Positions 1 through 8,040 of a stretch of 56,450 nt of DNA are shown piece after piece (the first letter of the stretch is position 1; each line of letters starts with the position of its first letter). Below the pieces are notes generated by a model. That model saw only the letters and a program-made list of their open reading frames with translations, did no database searches and was not told the DNA's origin. The DNA is from a virus, in the IMG/VR virus record IMGVR_UViG_3300050343_000141, positions 1 to 56,450 of that record. The stretch is one strand, 5' to 3'. The position numbers and the translations under genes were made by a program.

Positions 1-1565
1 CCTATTTTGATTTGGTTCAGCCTTTCCATGTATGCGGATGTGTCGAGGTTTCCGTCCTCGTCCGTAGCCGCGTCTCTCGCGCCCACTATTTTGGTGTCGA
101 CTTGATTTCTGTCGAAATAGTCATCATTGCCACTGCCTGTAGTACCCAACAGATCCTTCGCCGATACAGACGCTACGCCTGTCTCAGTGATGTTGCGCAA
201 ATTATTAGTAGCGGCTGTACGTGCGCCTTCGCTTGGTGCATACGCGGCTAGCGTAGCCCAAGCCATGGCCTGCTCTTTAGGAGGAAGTCGTTTAATGTCA
301 CGAGATGACGCGATCTGACGTTCTTTAAGCATACCAATGGTTGCCGCTCGATCTTCGGGTGTTATGAAACTAAAGTCCCCAGATGCGATCTGCTCGGGGG
401 TCATGGTCTCTAACGTGTCTGTGATCTTGCGTTGAGTAGCCATGTAGTCAACGGCTGGGTTACCTGTGGGCTTTGGTGCGGCAGGTTCGCCGCCAACGGC
501 AGCTAAATCCGCCTCCGCTGCCGCCAATGCTTCTCTGTTCTTTCGCATTGAAATAGAGTCTTCGGAAACGCCGCGCTCTTCTAGTAACGCAATATTTCCT
601 TGGAGCTTTTCTATTTTACCCGGTAGGGCTGCAATCCTTGATTCTTCGCGTCTTGTGCGACCGTCTTGCTCCATGTCCCCTGCTATTTCTAAACGGCCCC
701 TAGACGCTGGGCGCTCTTCAGAAGGCTGGCCTGCTACTGCAATATTTGGTGCAGTCAATTCCTGTGGGGCAGACATGGGGATAAGCTCGATGCCTAAATC
801 TTTCGCCACCGATTCGATCTGCGCCTGCTGTTCTGATAACTCCATGCCAAAGACTGAAGACATAAAGGCACGGCTGGCTGCTTTACCGCCGGATTTCTCA
901 TTTAGCGCCTCATTTATGCGGGAGACGTTTTGAATTTCAGCTTCTTGTTCGCCATACGTGCTCTCAACTACCGTTTGATACGCGTTATTAGCGAATGCAC
1001 CTTCGGGATTAGCATCGCTCTCAGTCCTTGGACGACCTATCTGTAAAGCGCGCTCTACTTGAGCACGGGTCAGGGGCTGCACAGGATCATCGTCTTCACT
1101 TGTGCCATTCCGAGTAAGGGGCGCAATCGTTCCTTTTTTCGGGCCGTCTGTGTACTCGATCTCAAGTATGTACTGACCATCACTGGTCTTGGAATACCCG
1201 CTAACCTTTTGATTAGAGTCCAATTGACTAAGTTGCTGCATACCCCTAGTAGCAATCATTGAGAACCCATCCGTGAAAGCGATAGCGGCTTCTTCGTTTT
1301 CGGGGTTCTCTATTTGGTCCAGAACATTTGCAGTGAAGTTGCCCCCTGCGTCTAAGACCCCTCGGTCTTGAAGCTCGTTCATTTTGGCCAATGCTTCGGC
1401 AGAATCTAATTCGCTTTGGGCTGTCTCGTTGGACAATCTTTGCCCTTCGGTTTCTAGCGCTCTTCCTTCTGCACCTTCATTCCACTGACGCTTCTCCTCA
1501 CGCAGAGCTTTATTCCTCTGCATGACCCCCATGATGCCTGCTAAGTTGTCGCCTATACCCGCCAT
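1..1565 (-). CDS. Internal virion-type protein, 3' end beyond window
   Basis: Open without a stop from an ATG at 1565 to the left edge (over 520 codons), so the C-terminus is missing. It begins MAGIGDNLAGIMGVMQRNKA and continues with long Glu/Gln/Ala/Arg-rich stretches that look helical or coiled-coil. No signal peptide, membrane segment or catalytic motif was seen. It follows two small Ala/Gln-rich proteins downstream of the head-tail adaptors, the usual place for internal (ejected) virion proteins in podovirus-like phages. If the genome is circular, the fragment at the right edge (56113-56450) could be its C-terminus. Function is inferred from position and composition only. Confidence 0.7.
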   Translation of the reverse strand, partial: MAGIGDNLAGIMGVMQRNKALREEKRQWNEGAEGRALETEGQRLSNETAQSELDSAEALAKMNELQDRGVLDAGGNFTANVLDQIENPENEEAAIAFTDGFSMIATRGMQQLSQLDSNQKVSGYSKTSDGQYILEIEYTDGPKKGTIAPLTRNGTSEDDDPVQPLTRAQVERALQIGRPRTESDANPEGAFANNAYQTVVESTYGEQEAEIQNVSRINEALNEKSGGKAASRAFMSSVFGMELSEQQAQIESVAKDLGIELIPMSAPQELTAPNIAVAGQPSEERPASRGRLEIAGDMEQDGRTRREESRIAALPGKIEKLQGNIALLEERGVSEDSISMRKNREALAAAEADLAAVGGEPAAPKPTGNPAVDYMATQRKITDTLETMTPEQIASGDFSFITPEDRAATIGMLKERQIASSRDIKRLPPKEQAMAWATLAAYAPSEGARTAATNNLRNITETGVASVSAKDLLGTTGSGNDDYFDRNQVDTKIVGARDAATDEDGNLDTSAYMERLNQIKI

Positions 1566-1577
1566 CTGAAGTACTCC

Positions 1578-2267
1578 TTAGAACGCGAACGCCATGATCG
1601 CCATAGCACCAAGCGACCCAAGGGTGCTGTACGTGTTCGCTTTATTGGCTGCTTTGGCCTGATCGTAGGCTGAGTTACGGTTTGCCGCTTGTGCCGCCGC
1701 GCCGCCCAGTTGATCCATAGACGATCGGTTAAGCCCTTGGCCGATATTGATGAGGTCACCTAGCAACGCTGTGTTCTGTTGCTTCTGGGCGAGCTTCGCG
1801 TTGTTGATCTGGTTGATACCACCTAACGTGTTCTGACGTTGCAACGTACGTTGTTGTTGCTGTCGCATGGCTGGCGTAATGTTAGCGCCGTACCGACTAG
1901 CGTTACGGTCCGCAATGCCTTGGGCGACGCCCTGCGTCATAGACACGTCTTCGCGAGCTTGATCGATCAGCGAGGTATCGTTCTGGGCCTTGTCGATTAG
2001 ATCGGTCTCAAAGCCGCCGTAGTTATTAACGAAGTCCATGTACTGCTGACGTGTCATATCAGCGTAGGCTTTCTCTGGGTCGCTGACAGTTGGTAGCTGA
2101 CCGGCGTTATAACCCGGTGTACCCGCAGTCGCACCTGCTGTTCCGGCGACGCCGGGGCCGTTATACCCAGCACCCGTATTCGTCACGCCTGCCGCCGCAT
2201 TTTGATTTGCGGCTGCATTAGCCTGCGCTGTCGCTCTATCAATATCTGGAATGTCTCCGATTGACAT
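1578..2267 (-). CDS. Ala/Asn/Gln-rich virion protein
   Basis: 229 residues starting MSIGDIPDIDRATAQANAAA, with a Gly/Ala/Asn-rich N-terminal third, a Gln/Asn-rich helical middle and a hydrophobic C-terminal tail (about residues 210-229, ending AIMAFAF). The ATG is preceded by a G-rich Shine-Dalgarno on the minus strand. It lies between two other internal-protein-like genes with very short gaps. Low complexity and a hydrophobic tail fit a small protein ejected into the cell envelope with the DNA, but no family was recognised. Confidence 0.7.
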   Translation of the reverse strand: MSIGDIPDIDRATAQANAAANQNAAAGVTNTGAGYNGPGVAGTAGATAGTPGYNAGQLPTVSDPEKAYADMTRQQYMDFVNNYGGFETDLIDKAQNDTSLIDQAREDVSMTQGVAQGIADRNASRYGANITPAMRQQQQRTLQRQNTLGGINQINNAKLAQKQQNTALLGDLINIGQGLNRSSMDQLGGAAAQAANRNSAYDQAKAANKANTYSTLGSLGAMAIMAFAF

Positions 2268-2269
2268 TG

Positions 2270-2872
2270 TTAACCCCCCATTCCGTATTTCCAGCGCTCA
2301 CCAAGGCTGGAAACTTTCTTTCCATTCTCGGCAGGAGTAAAAAAACTACCGCCATCTGTTTGCATGTTGTCGTACCCCTGCATACCAGCGGTCAAAGCAA
2401 GACTCGCAGCAGCGTTAAACTTCGCCGTAGACACCTCTTGATTCGCCTTCGCTTTAGCTAGAGCGGCAGTACTCTCGATCTTGCCGATGTTGTTTAGCGC
2501 TTTTGCCGTGGTGTCTTGTTGCTGACGGGCAGTAGCGAGGACGCCCGACTGCGTCTGGTTCTCGGCTTTCTTTGCCTGCACATTGGCTTGCTGAAGCTGG
2601 CCACCTAGAGCCGCACCAAGGTCACCTGCACGTCCGATGTTCTGCGTGTTGCGGTACTCCGTAGGCGCGCCTGTCAGCGCTTGCATGGTGTCGGCGTTAG
2701 CCTTGCCGCGAGCAATCTCTGAGAAGTTCTGCGTCAGTGACTCGTCGCGCATTTTCTGAAGCAAAGGATCGTAGAGTTCCTTGAAGCGCTTCTGCTCCGC
2801 GACAGCAACGGCGGCGTTCATCTTCTCGCCTTCAGTTGCCTCGTAGTCTGATTTCTTCGGTCCGCTACTCAT
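2270..2872 (-). CDS. Ala/Gln-rich virion protein
   Basis: About 200 residues. The ATG at 2872 (MSSGPKKSDYEATEGEKMNA) is preferred over a TTG five codons upstream because GGGAG lies at the right distance before it. Composition is helical and Ala/Gln/Lys-rich. It overlaps the end of the upstream GNAT-like gene by 8 bases, indicating translational coupling, and is followed 2 bases later by the next gene. No motif was recognised. Position between the adaptors and the large internal protein suggests a virion or ejection protein. Confidence 0.7.
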   Translation of the reverse strand: MSSGPKKSDYEATEGEKMNAAVAVAEQKRFKELYDPLLQKMRDESLTQNFSEIARGKANADTMQALTGAPTEYRNTQNIGRAGDLGAALGGQLQQANVQAKKAENQTQSGVLATARQQQDTTAKALNNIGKIESTAALAKAKANQEVSTAKFNAAASLALTAGMQGYDNMQTDGGSFFTPAENGKKVSSLGERWKYGMGG

Positions 2873-3317
2873 TAATCCGTCTCCCAAAATTCGCTGTCAC
2901 AAGCTCAAACCCCAATTTGTTCTGGAGGTAATCTCCCAGCGGCGGGTACTTAGTTCGTACCTCAAACTTCGTAAACCCCGCTTCTCGGGCTTGGCCCTCA
3001 AAGAACTCAAACCAGCGTACCGCTTCACTACCGCCCTTCTCATGTGCCCATGCAAGCCATATCAAGAAAGTGCGTTCACCGTTGATCGTGTCTGTCTCTC
3101 CCGTAGTGACCACGAAACCTTCTTCCGTGATCCAGAGATGTGCGGCACCGGTCTTGCACGCCACAAACACATCCTCCGGTATAAGATTCAGGTACTCGTT
3201 GTCCCCCAGAATCTCCTCTATACCCTTTCGTACCCAGCCCCACTCGTCTCTTATGTCGACAAGTTGAGGTTCACCAAACGACTTTCCGCGCTCCGTTGCG
3301 GATGGGTAATCCACCAT
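2865..3317 (-). CDS. GNAT-fold-like virion-associated protein
   Basis: 150 residues from the ATG at 3317 (MVDYPSATERGKSFGE). The frame stays open upstream to 3500, but that part lies in the adaptor gene and reads like a shadow. The C-terminal half, with a helix then KFEVRTKYPPLGDYLQNKLGF, resembles the end of a GNAT acyltransferase fold (the L..GF signature). Proteins of this kind sit at the same place in several podovirus-like genomes, where T7 gp13 is the familiar example. The acetyl-CoA loop is not clearly visible, so enzyme activity is doubtful. It overlaps the preceding adaptor gene by 47 bases. Confidence 0.65.
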   Translation of the reverse strand: MVDYPSATERGKSFGEPQLVDIRDEWGWVRKGIEEILGDNEYLNLIPEDVFVACKTGAAHLWITEEGFVVTTGETDTINGERTFLIWLAWAHEKGGSEAVRWFEFFEGQAREAGFTKFEVRTKYPPLGDYLQNKLGFELVTANFGRRINE

Positions 3318-3945
3318 ATTTAGTCTTCCTAGCAATGGGCGTGTCAGCATTTCGACCTCTGACTTCTGCCTCTCTGATTCCATCTTGGAAAAGCGCCCCG
3401 TATACCTTCGCACCGCCCAGATCGGTCCAATCTTTTGAGGGCAGACGAAGTAAACGGAACAGTGCACCGTTAATGATCGCGTCCCGATACTCATCAGCAA
3501 CGCGGTCTTGAATAGAGTTAGCTTTCTGTGATGGCTTTAAGATCACATGGACAATGAGGCCGTTCTTAACCTTGTCCTGCGGCACAGGGCACAGCCAGAA
3601 GGCGTCAGGGCGTATCTGAGCAATCAGCTTGGGTACGCCGCGCTTATCTTTCTCGCGCCAGTTGGGGTAACGCTCTGCCATCAGAGCGGTTCCAGCGAAC
3701 TCGACGTAACGTCCATCTAACAACGCCCACTTGATGCGATGAATAATCGCGTTAGGCGGCGGATCGAGGTCGTACTCGTAGATCCCCGGTATCACTGTCA
3801 TTGGGTCGAGATCTTCGACGTAACAACTAGACTTCTCGCACAGCTCGCGCGCGGCTTGACGGACGTTATGAATAATTAACGAGTCGGGGCACCCCGGCAC
3901 CATTGGAATGATGTCGGGTAGAAAGTCTTCGAATTGGATGGCCAT
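3271..3945 (-). CDS. Head-tail connector / tail adaptor protein
   Basis: 224 residues starting MAIQFEDFLPDIIPMVPGCPD. An N-terminal helical region (VRQAARELCEKSSCYVEDL) is followed by a beta-rich middle (about residues 45-150) and a helical C-terminal part with many basic residues. This matches the overall build of podoviral connector proteins placed between portal and tail nozzle. It starts immediately after the other adaptor (3947-4663), so the two probably form successive rings. The assignment rests on gene order and architecture, without a diagnostic motif. Confidence 0.65.
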   Translation of the reverse strand: MAIQFEDFLPDIIPMVPGCPDSLIIHNVRQAARELCEKSSCYVEDLDPMTVIPGIYEYDLDPPPNAIIHRIKWALLDGRYVEFAGTALMAERYPNWREKDKRGVPKLIAQIRPDAFWLCPVPQDKVKNGLIVHVILKPSQKANSIQDRVADEYRDAIINGALFRLLRLPSKDWTDLGGAKVYGALFQDGIREAEVRGRNADTPIARKTKYGGLPIRNGARKVVW

Positions 3946-3946
3946 A

Positions 3947-4663
3947 TTAGGCGCTCGCCGTCAGGTTGGGGTTGCTCCGCGACTCAAGGTTTGGAGTCGT
4001 GATTACGTCTACCTGACCCTTACCAGTAACCGACGCAGTAAATATCTGATAGTGACTAGACGCCCGTTGCGCGTTACCTGCGTACTCCGCGTCTTTCATG
4101 TAAGCCATGTACAGCACGTAATTCAGAATCGCGTTCTGGTACAAGTCAGGAATAGAAATCGGATCAGACATCTGAGTTACATCGTCAGGGTTAGCTGAGT
4201 AGATGATCTCTATGTGCGGGATCAACGCGCCGGTGTAGTCGTTAGAGATACCGGGGTAAACGTAGAAGTGCTGTGGGTCTTGCTCGTCGTACATGTAGTG
4301 CTTAACGAGATTGCCAAACTCGGACTCCCCCGTTACTTCTGGGTCGTGCCAATCTGGTTGCTGCGCGTCCAAGATTTCTCGGCTGACCAACCGAATGGCC
4401 CTGCCACCAACATTAGCGCTAGCGTCGATCATGTTGCGCACTACGCGTAGCAGTCTAAGAGCACCGGCTGGCAACGACTGCTTGGTGCCGGGGATCATAG
4501 CCATGGTTTCGTTTTTGGAGCTTGCGTCTGGTTTTATCAGGGCAATTTCACGTTGGCCGTCGTTGATCCATCCTATTAACTCGTCGTCAGGCCATCGAAC
4601 AGAGGTTGTGTCCTGTAAGACCGCTCTCGCTTTAGTTACAACACTCCCAACTGTGACTGCCAT
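3947..4663 (-). CDS. Phage adaptor protein (DUF6682-like)
   Basis: 238 residues. The N-terminal segment KARAVLQDTTSVRWPDDELI, then GWINDGQREIALIKPD, is typical of a widespread family of phage adaptors that follow the capsid gene. Later parts carry LPAGALRLLRVVRNM and a DPQHFYVYPG stretch also seen in that family. The role is to join the portal ring to the tail. It has a good Shine-Dalgarno (AGAGGA) and is spaced 2 bases from the next gene. Confidence 0.75.
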   Translation of the reverse strand: MAVTVGSVVTKARAVLQDTTSVRWPDDELIGWINDGQREIALIKPDASSKNETMAMIPGTKQSLPAGALRLLRVVRNMIDASANVGGRAIRLVSREILDAQQPDWHDPEVTGESEFGNLVKHYMYDEQDPQHFYVYPGISNDYTGALIPHIEIIYSANPDDVTQMSDPISIPDLYQNAILNYVLYMAYMKDAEYAGNAQRASSHYQIFTASVTGKGQVDVITTPNLESRSNPNLTASA

Positions 4664-4665
4664 GG

Positions 4666-5079
4666 TTAGTCCTCTTTAGTTAACGCTTCGGCCCATGCCT
4701 CTTCGCGCTCATCTACTTCAACGGACCGCCCAGCCATTTTGTTTACTACAGCGGCTTTGGGGGTTCCGTCTGCGCGCAAATCGTCGGGGTTCGCGCGCTC
4801 AATTATTTTTGCCATGACCACGCTTAGGTCATCGCTCTCTTCTACTACTTCCTGCTCTGGCTCCTTTGGCTCTTCTGCTGGTGCAGGAGGAGTGCCGGAG
4901 TTCAGTTCTGGCTTAGGCGGTGGGTCAACAGGCTTAGGCTCACTGCCCTGCCTTGCCCCTTTACGTAATGCCTCAAGCCCTAAAATATCTGGTAAGTCAC
5001 GGGGTATGCCCGCCTTCAAACGGCATGCGCCGCCATTGGTTAAAGACACGTACAAATCTTTGTCACTAATAATCATCAT
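4666..5079 (-). CDS. Small structural or head-associated protein, Pro/Glu-rich linker
   Basis: 137 residues: a short N-terminal beta-like domain (about 1-45), an acidic Pro/Glu-rich linker (about 46-85), and a C-terminal helical segment with ERANPDDLRADGTPKAAVV followed by EAWAEALTKED. This C-terminal pattern recurs in small proteins next to phage capsid genes. Start could be either of two adjacent ATGs (5079 or 5076). Function unknown, probably a virion or assembly protein. Confidence 0.6.
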   Translation of the reverse strand: MMIISDKDLYVSLTNGGACRLKAGIPRDLPDILGLEALRKGARQGSEPKPVDPPPKPELNSGTPPAPAEEPKEPEQEVVEESDDLSVVMAKIIERANPDDLRADGTPKAAVVNKMAGRSVEVDEREEAWAEALTKED

Positions 5080-5101
5080 GATTTATGTCCTTAGATGCTA
5101 C

Positions 5102-5302
5102 TTACTTCTTCTTCTTTGTACCCATAGGGCGCTTTCTTTTTATGCCTGCTTTTTTGTCTGCCGCTTTTTTAGCTTGTTTCTTCTTTTCTTTTTCTAGCTC
5201 TTTTTTGGCGGTAATCATTTTGCCTACCCCAGTAAGTTTCCACGCAGTTTTAAGCGTAGGGCCGGGCCTCTCTGTCTTTCCGTTCTTTGGTGTATATGGC
5301 AT
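5102..5302 (-). CDS. Lysine-rich small protein downstream of capsid gene
   Basis: 66 residues, very basic, with the C-terminal half almost entirely Lys, Ala and Glu and ending MGTKKKK. The N-terminal third (MPYTPKNGKTERPGPTLKTA) is less biased. It lies after the terminator that follows the capsid gene. Such a charge suggests nucleic-acid binding, or a basic peptide packaged with DNA. No family recognised. Confidence 0.6.
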   Translation of the reverse strand: MPYTPKNGKTERPGPTLKTAWKLTGVGKMITAKKELEKEKKKQAKKAADKKAGIKRKRPMGTKKKK

Positions 5303-5316
5303 ATCGGAATCCTTTA

Positions 5317-5342
5317 GAAAAAAGCCCCTCCGAAGAGGGGCT
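5317..5342 (-). terminator. Rho-independent terminator after capsid gene
   Basis: Read on the minus strand, AGCCCCTC-TTCG-GAGGGGCT forms a perfect 8-bp stem with a UUCG-type loop, followed by a run of T. It starts 8 bases after the capsid stop codon, so it should cap a strong capsid transcript and limit read-through into 5102-5302. Confidence 0.9.
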
Positions 5343-5349
5343 ATCCGTT

Positions 5350-6495
5350 TTACGGTGCTGCTGCGTACTCGTTTCCGTAAGCTGTATCCAAAGCGATAAC
5401 GCCGAAGTCTTGATCGTCTCCGGTGTAGTCTGAGTTGAATACTGGCTTCAAGAAGCCGAAGATCTTGTCGATTGCGATACCGTGCTGGTTACCGTAATCG
5501 AAAGTCTTCTCGACCATGTTTGGCAGACCGATGTCAGCCATGGCCAGAGCTTGTGCACCACAGAACAGTGCGCGAGCGCCCGGTACGCCCCAACCAGCGT
5601 CACTGCCGCCTTCGGTTGAGAATACGTGTCGGAACTCGTGGACCATTACGCCATCAACCATCAGGCTAGTAGTACCAGCGAACAGCTCGTTGCTTGGGCC
5701 ACGAACACCAGCGTTCCGCACGTTAGCGAGGAAGTCAGGGTCGAGCTTCAGCGTAGCCATCTGACGAGGAGTCACAAACATGTGATACACCTCTTGGTTA
5801 CCTGCACCACGCAAGCCACGGATGTAGTTGTCTTTGGCAAATGCCTTAACTTCTACAATGTGCTTGTAACCGATAGTGTCGGTAGCTGTCAGAGCGGTTG
5901 GGTCACCAGCGTCTACACCACCATCGCCCGGCTCAGTAGAGCCAGTAACCATCAAGTGACGGTTTGCAGTAGGTGCAGTAACGGTGTCTGCGAACTCAAG
6001 GTCAGTCAGGTTTTGGCCCGTTGATCCTTTGACGGTACGCTTCGCGCCGTTGGTCTTGTAGTCGTAAGTCACACCAGACATGGTCAAGAACGCGAGCTGG
6101 TCGATACGATCGGCCATAGCGTAAGCGAGCATGTCGCGTGAAGTCTCACGGAAAGTGACTACTGATCGTTGGTCAGCCATGCGGCCAGCCAAGCGGTTAG
6201 CAAATCGAAGCTGGTCGAGCTGAACGACTTCGTCGTACGCGCGCAATGCTTCTTCGTTGCCTTCCAGATCGAAGTCACCGGTGGTGCCGTCTTCTGCCAT
6301 GTCTGCAAGCAGAGTAATGACAGCCCGTGCGCCTTTCTCATTCTTGGTCAGCTCAGTAATGCGCTGAACCATAGAGTTAGGGCCGTTGCCAGCAAATTGG
6401 TTAATGAAAGATGCGTTGCGGGCAACGCGCCAAAAATCTCGACTCCAGACGGTGAGTTCTTCTTCCGTCAGTGCCGCAAAGTTAGTAAGAGCCAT
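5350..6495 (-). CDS. Major capsid protein (N4-gp56 / DUF4043-like)
   Basis: 381 residues starting MALTNFAALTEEELTVWSRD. The N-terminal region (VWSRDFWRVARNASFINQF) and the later QEVYHMFVTPRQMATLKLDP and GARALFCGAQALAMADIG segments match the pattern of the N4-gp56-type major capsid family. The protein assembles the icosahedral head shell. It lies in the order portal, scaffold, small protein, capsid, has a long structured leader upstream and a strong terminator downstream, and so is probably made from an abundant separate transcript. Length is normal for the family. Confidence 0.85.
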   Translation of the reverse strand: MALTNFAALTEEELTVWSRDFWRVARNASFINQFAGNGPNSMVQRITELTKNEKGARAVITLLADMAEDGTTGDFDLEGNEEALRAYDEVVQLDQLRFANRLAGRMADQRSVVTFRETSRDMLAYAMADRIDQLAFLTMSGVTYDYKTNGAKRTVKGSTGQNLTDLEFADTVTAPTANRHLMVTGSTEPGDGGVDAGDPTALTATDTIGYKHIVEVKAFAKDNYIRGLRGAGNQEVYHMFVTPRQMATLKLDPDFLANVRNAGVRGPSNELFAGTTSLMVDGVMVHEFRHVFSTEGGSDAGWGVPGARALFCGAQALAMADIGLPNMVEKTFDYGNQHGIAIDKIFGFLKPVFNSDYTGDDQDFGVIALDTAYGNEYAAAP

Positions 6496-6726
6496 GATTG
6501 GCCTCCAAAAAAGTATGCGTGATTGACAAAAGGCATTTCTGCCTACTCAGCCGACTGTCGTGTTCGGACTAACGATTTGACACTCTTTTAACGAGGTGTG
6601 CCCTCGGCGGGTTTAACGCCTTGCGAGGCGAAGGTGGTGCGTAACGAGCACCAACCGATTGCGTATCGCAGCAATAAGCGAAGTACCTACAATATTAATC
6701 TGCTAATACCATAAGGTAAAGGTTTT
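6496..6726 (-). promoter_or_regulatory. Structured leader and possible promoter of the capsid gene
   Basis: 231 bases with no gene. On the minus strand it holds several short hairpins: GGTAAA..TTTACC near 6715-6731, TGGTGC..GCACCA near 6632-6650, and GGCA..TGCC near 6531-6542. There is also a possible sigma70 promoter TTACCT-N16-TAATAT at 6692-6719. The Shine-Dalgarno GGAGG lies just before the capsid ATG. A long folded leader could serve RNA stability or high expression. The promoter is only a fair match. Confidence 0.4.
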
Positions 6727-6912
6727 TTACCCGTTATTCAGATGCTTACGCTCGTTCACGTTTGGCTTGTACTCCGCCGGTGCCGAACCAGACTCCCTGC
6801 CCGTCTCATGGTAGTGAGCGATGGGTGGATCAGTGATGTCTTTTAACGGTTGGTATCCCTTCGCCTTGCGAGGTGGGACATCGATGTGCCTGTTAGGGGG
6901 TGCGCCTGCCAT
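6727..6912 (-). CDS. Small protein between scaffold and capsid
   Basis: 61 residues starting MAGAPPNRHIDVPPRKAKGY, hydrophilic, rich in Pro, Lys and Asn. A good Shine-Dalgarno (GGAGAAG) precedes the ATG. It lies between the scaffold and the capsid leader. A minor head or assembly protein is possible, but no family was recognised. Confidence 0.65.
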   Translation of the reverse strand: MAGAPPNRHIDVPPRKAKGYQPLKDITDPPIAHYHETGRESGSAPAEYKPNVNERKHLNNG

Positions 6913-6923
6913 GATACTTCTCC

Positions 6924-8030
6924 TTAGTAAAGATCGCCGCGTAGTCGCTTCAGAGTCGCAGCGGGTAACGCGTTGAACTCTTCTTCCGACATATTAGCTA
7001 GGTTGATGGGTTTCTCACCTCTGGAACTAGATGATTCGCCCGGTAGTTCTGGGGGCTGGGCCTTTGCTTGGCTCAATTTCTTAGTTACTTCACCACGTTT
7101 CTTAGCCACTTCGTCCACCTTGGGTGCTTGAGAGTCAGCCAGAGCGGGTTGCTCCTCTGCGCTAATCATCTCGTTAGACTTCACCACGAATGCCGCCGCC
7201 TTAGACAGTGCGTTGACGGGATCTTCGCCTTTGATGATGAACGCGTCGCGCAGTTCGATCACTTCTTGGGTCATCTCTTCGCTGTACTGATCGGAAGTTT
7301 TGTCAAAAACCGGGAAAGTGGCCTCTAATTCCGATGCCGCGCGCTGTAACGTAGTGGCGGTTTGGTTAAAGGAGACAGTTTCAGCCATTTTCTGGCTCAT
7401 CTCCCACTCCAACTGCGTCTTTTCAGCGGTACGGATCTGCTGACGGAGGGCTACAGCCTCTTTCTGCTGGCCATCCAGCACCAGATTCATGTACTCGGCC
7501 TCTTTTTCGTCGAAGTCGTAGGCCTCCGGCGCGTCGGGCGGCGGAGTTTGGGCCAACTTCATGTCCTCTAGCTCTTTCTGGGACGCTTTCAGCTTGTCCA
7601 GCACCTCGTCGAGCCGCGCTTTGGGGATCATGTGGTTCCCTTTAGTGCGTTTCGTCGTCTCTTTCGGCTGCGCATCGGCGACGGTGTCAGTATTACCAGT
7701 TTCGTCGGCCTCTTTTCCGTCGTCGTCAGCTTGTTCCGCCTCTTCGGGAATGCGAGCGGGTGCATCTTCCGCTGGTTCTAGCTCCATGTCCTCGGCAACG
7801 GTCTCTTCGGAGACTTCTTCAGCCGTTTCCACGACCTCTTCCTCCTCCGTTTCCTCAACCTCGTCTTCTGCCACGACTTCTGCGGCAGTCAACTGCGGTT
7901 CGCCGCTGTCAGTTAACCCAAAACTCAGGTCAACCGGACCCTGATCGTCTTCCATTGGGTCAGCACCGGGCATGACGTCGAACATCACGTCGTTGCTCTC
8001 CTGTTCCTGCTTCTTACCTTTCTTAGCCAT
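6924..8030 (-). CDS. Capsid scaffolding protein
   Basis: 368 residues from the ATG at 8030 (MAKKGKKQEQESND), chosen over a TTG two codons upstream because AGGAGA is well placed before it. The N-terminal third is very acidic (long Glu/Asp/Val runs, residues about 25-110). The middle is a charged coiled-coil rich in Lys, Glu and Gln, and the C-terminus is short and basic. This acidic plus coiled-coil build, and the place between portal and capsid genes, are typical of scaffolds that guide procapsid assembly and then leave. No protease motif was seen. Confidence 0.8.
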   Translation of the reverse strand: MAKKGKKQEQESNDVMFDVMPGADPMEDDQGPVDLSFGLTDSGEPQLTAAEVVAEDEVEETEEEEVVETAEEVSEETVAEDMELEPAEDAPARIPEEAEQADDDGKEADETGNTDTVADAQPKETTKRTKGNHMIPKARLDEVLDKLKASQKELEDMKLAQTPPPDAPEAYDFDEKEAEYMNLVLDGQQKEAVALRQQIRTAEKTQLEWEMSQKMAETVSFNQTATTLQRAASELEATFPVFDKTSDQYSEEMTQEVIELRDAFIIKGEDPVNALSKAAAFVVKSNEMISAEEQPALADSQAPKVDEVAKKRGEVTKKLSQAKAQPPELPGESSSSRGEKPINLANMSEEEFNALPAATLKRLRGDLY

Positions 8031-8040
8031 TAGCAATCTC

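Noticed and set aside
466-933. 155-codon plus-strand frame opposite the internal virion protein
   Set aside because: Antisense frame rich in Ser, Ala and Pro, typical of shadows. The minus-strand frame is continuous and better.
3318-3500. Upstream extension of the GNAT-like gene
   Set aside because: Lies completely inside the adaptor gene and has no ribosome-binding site. ATG 3317 gives a normal small overlap.
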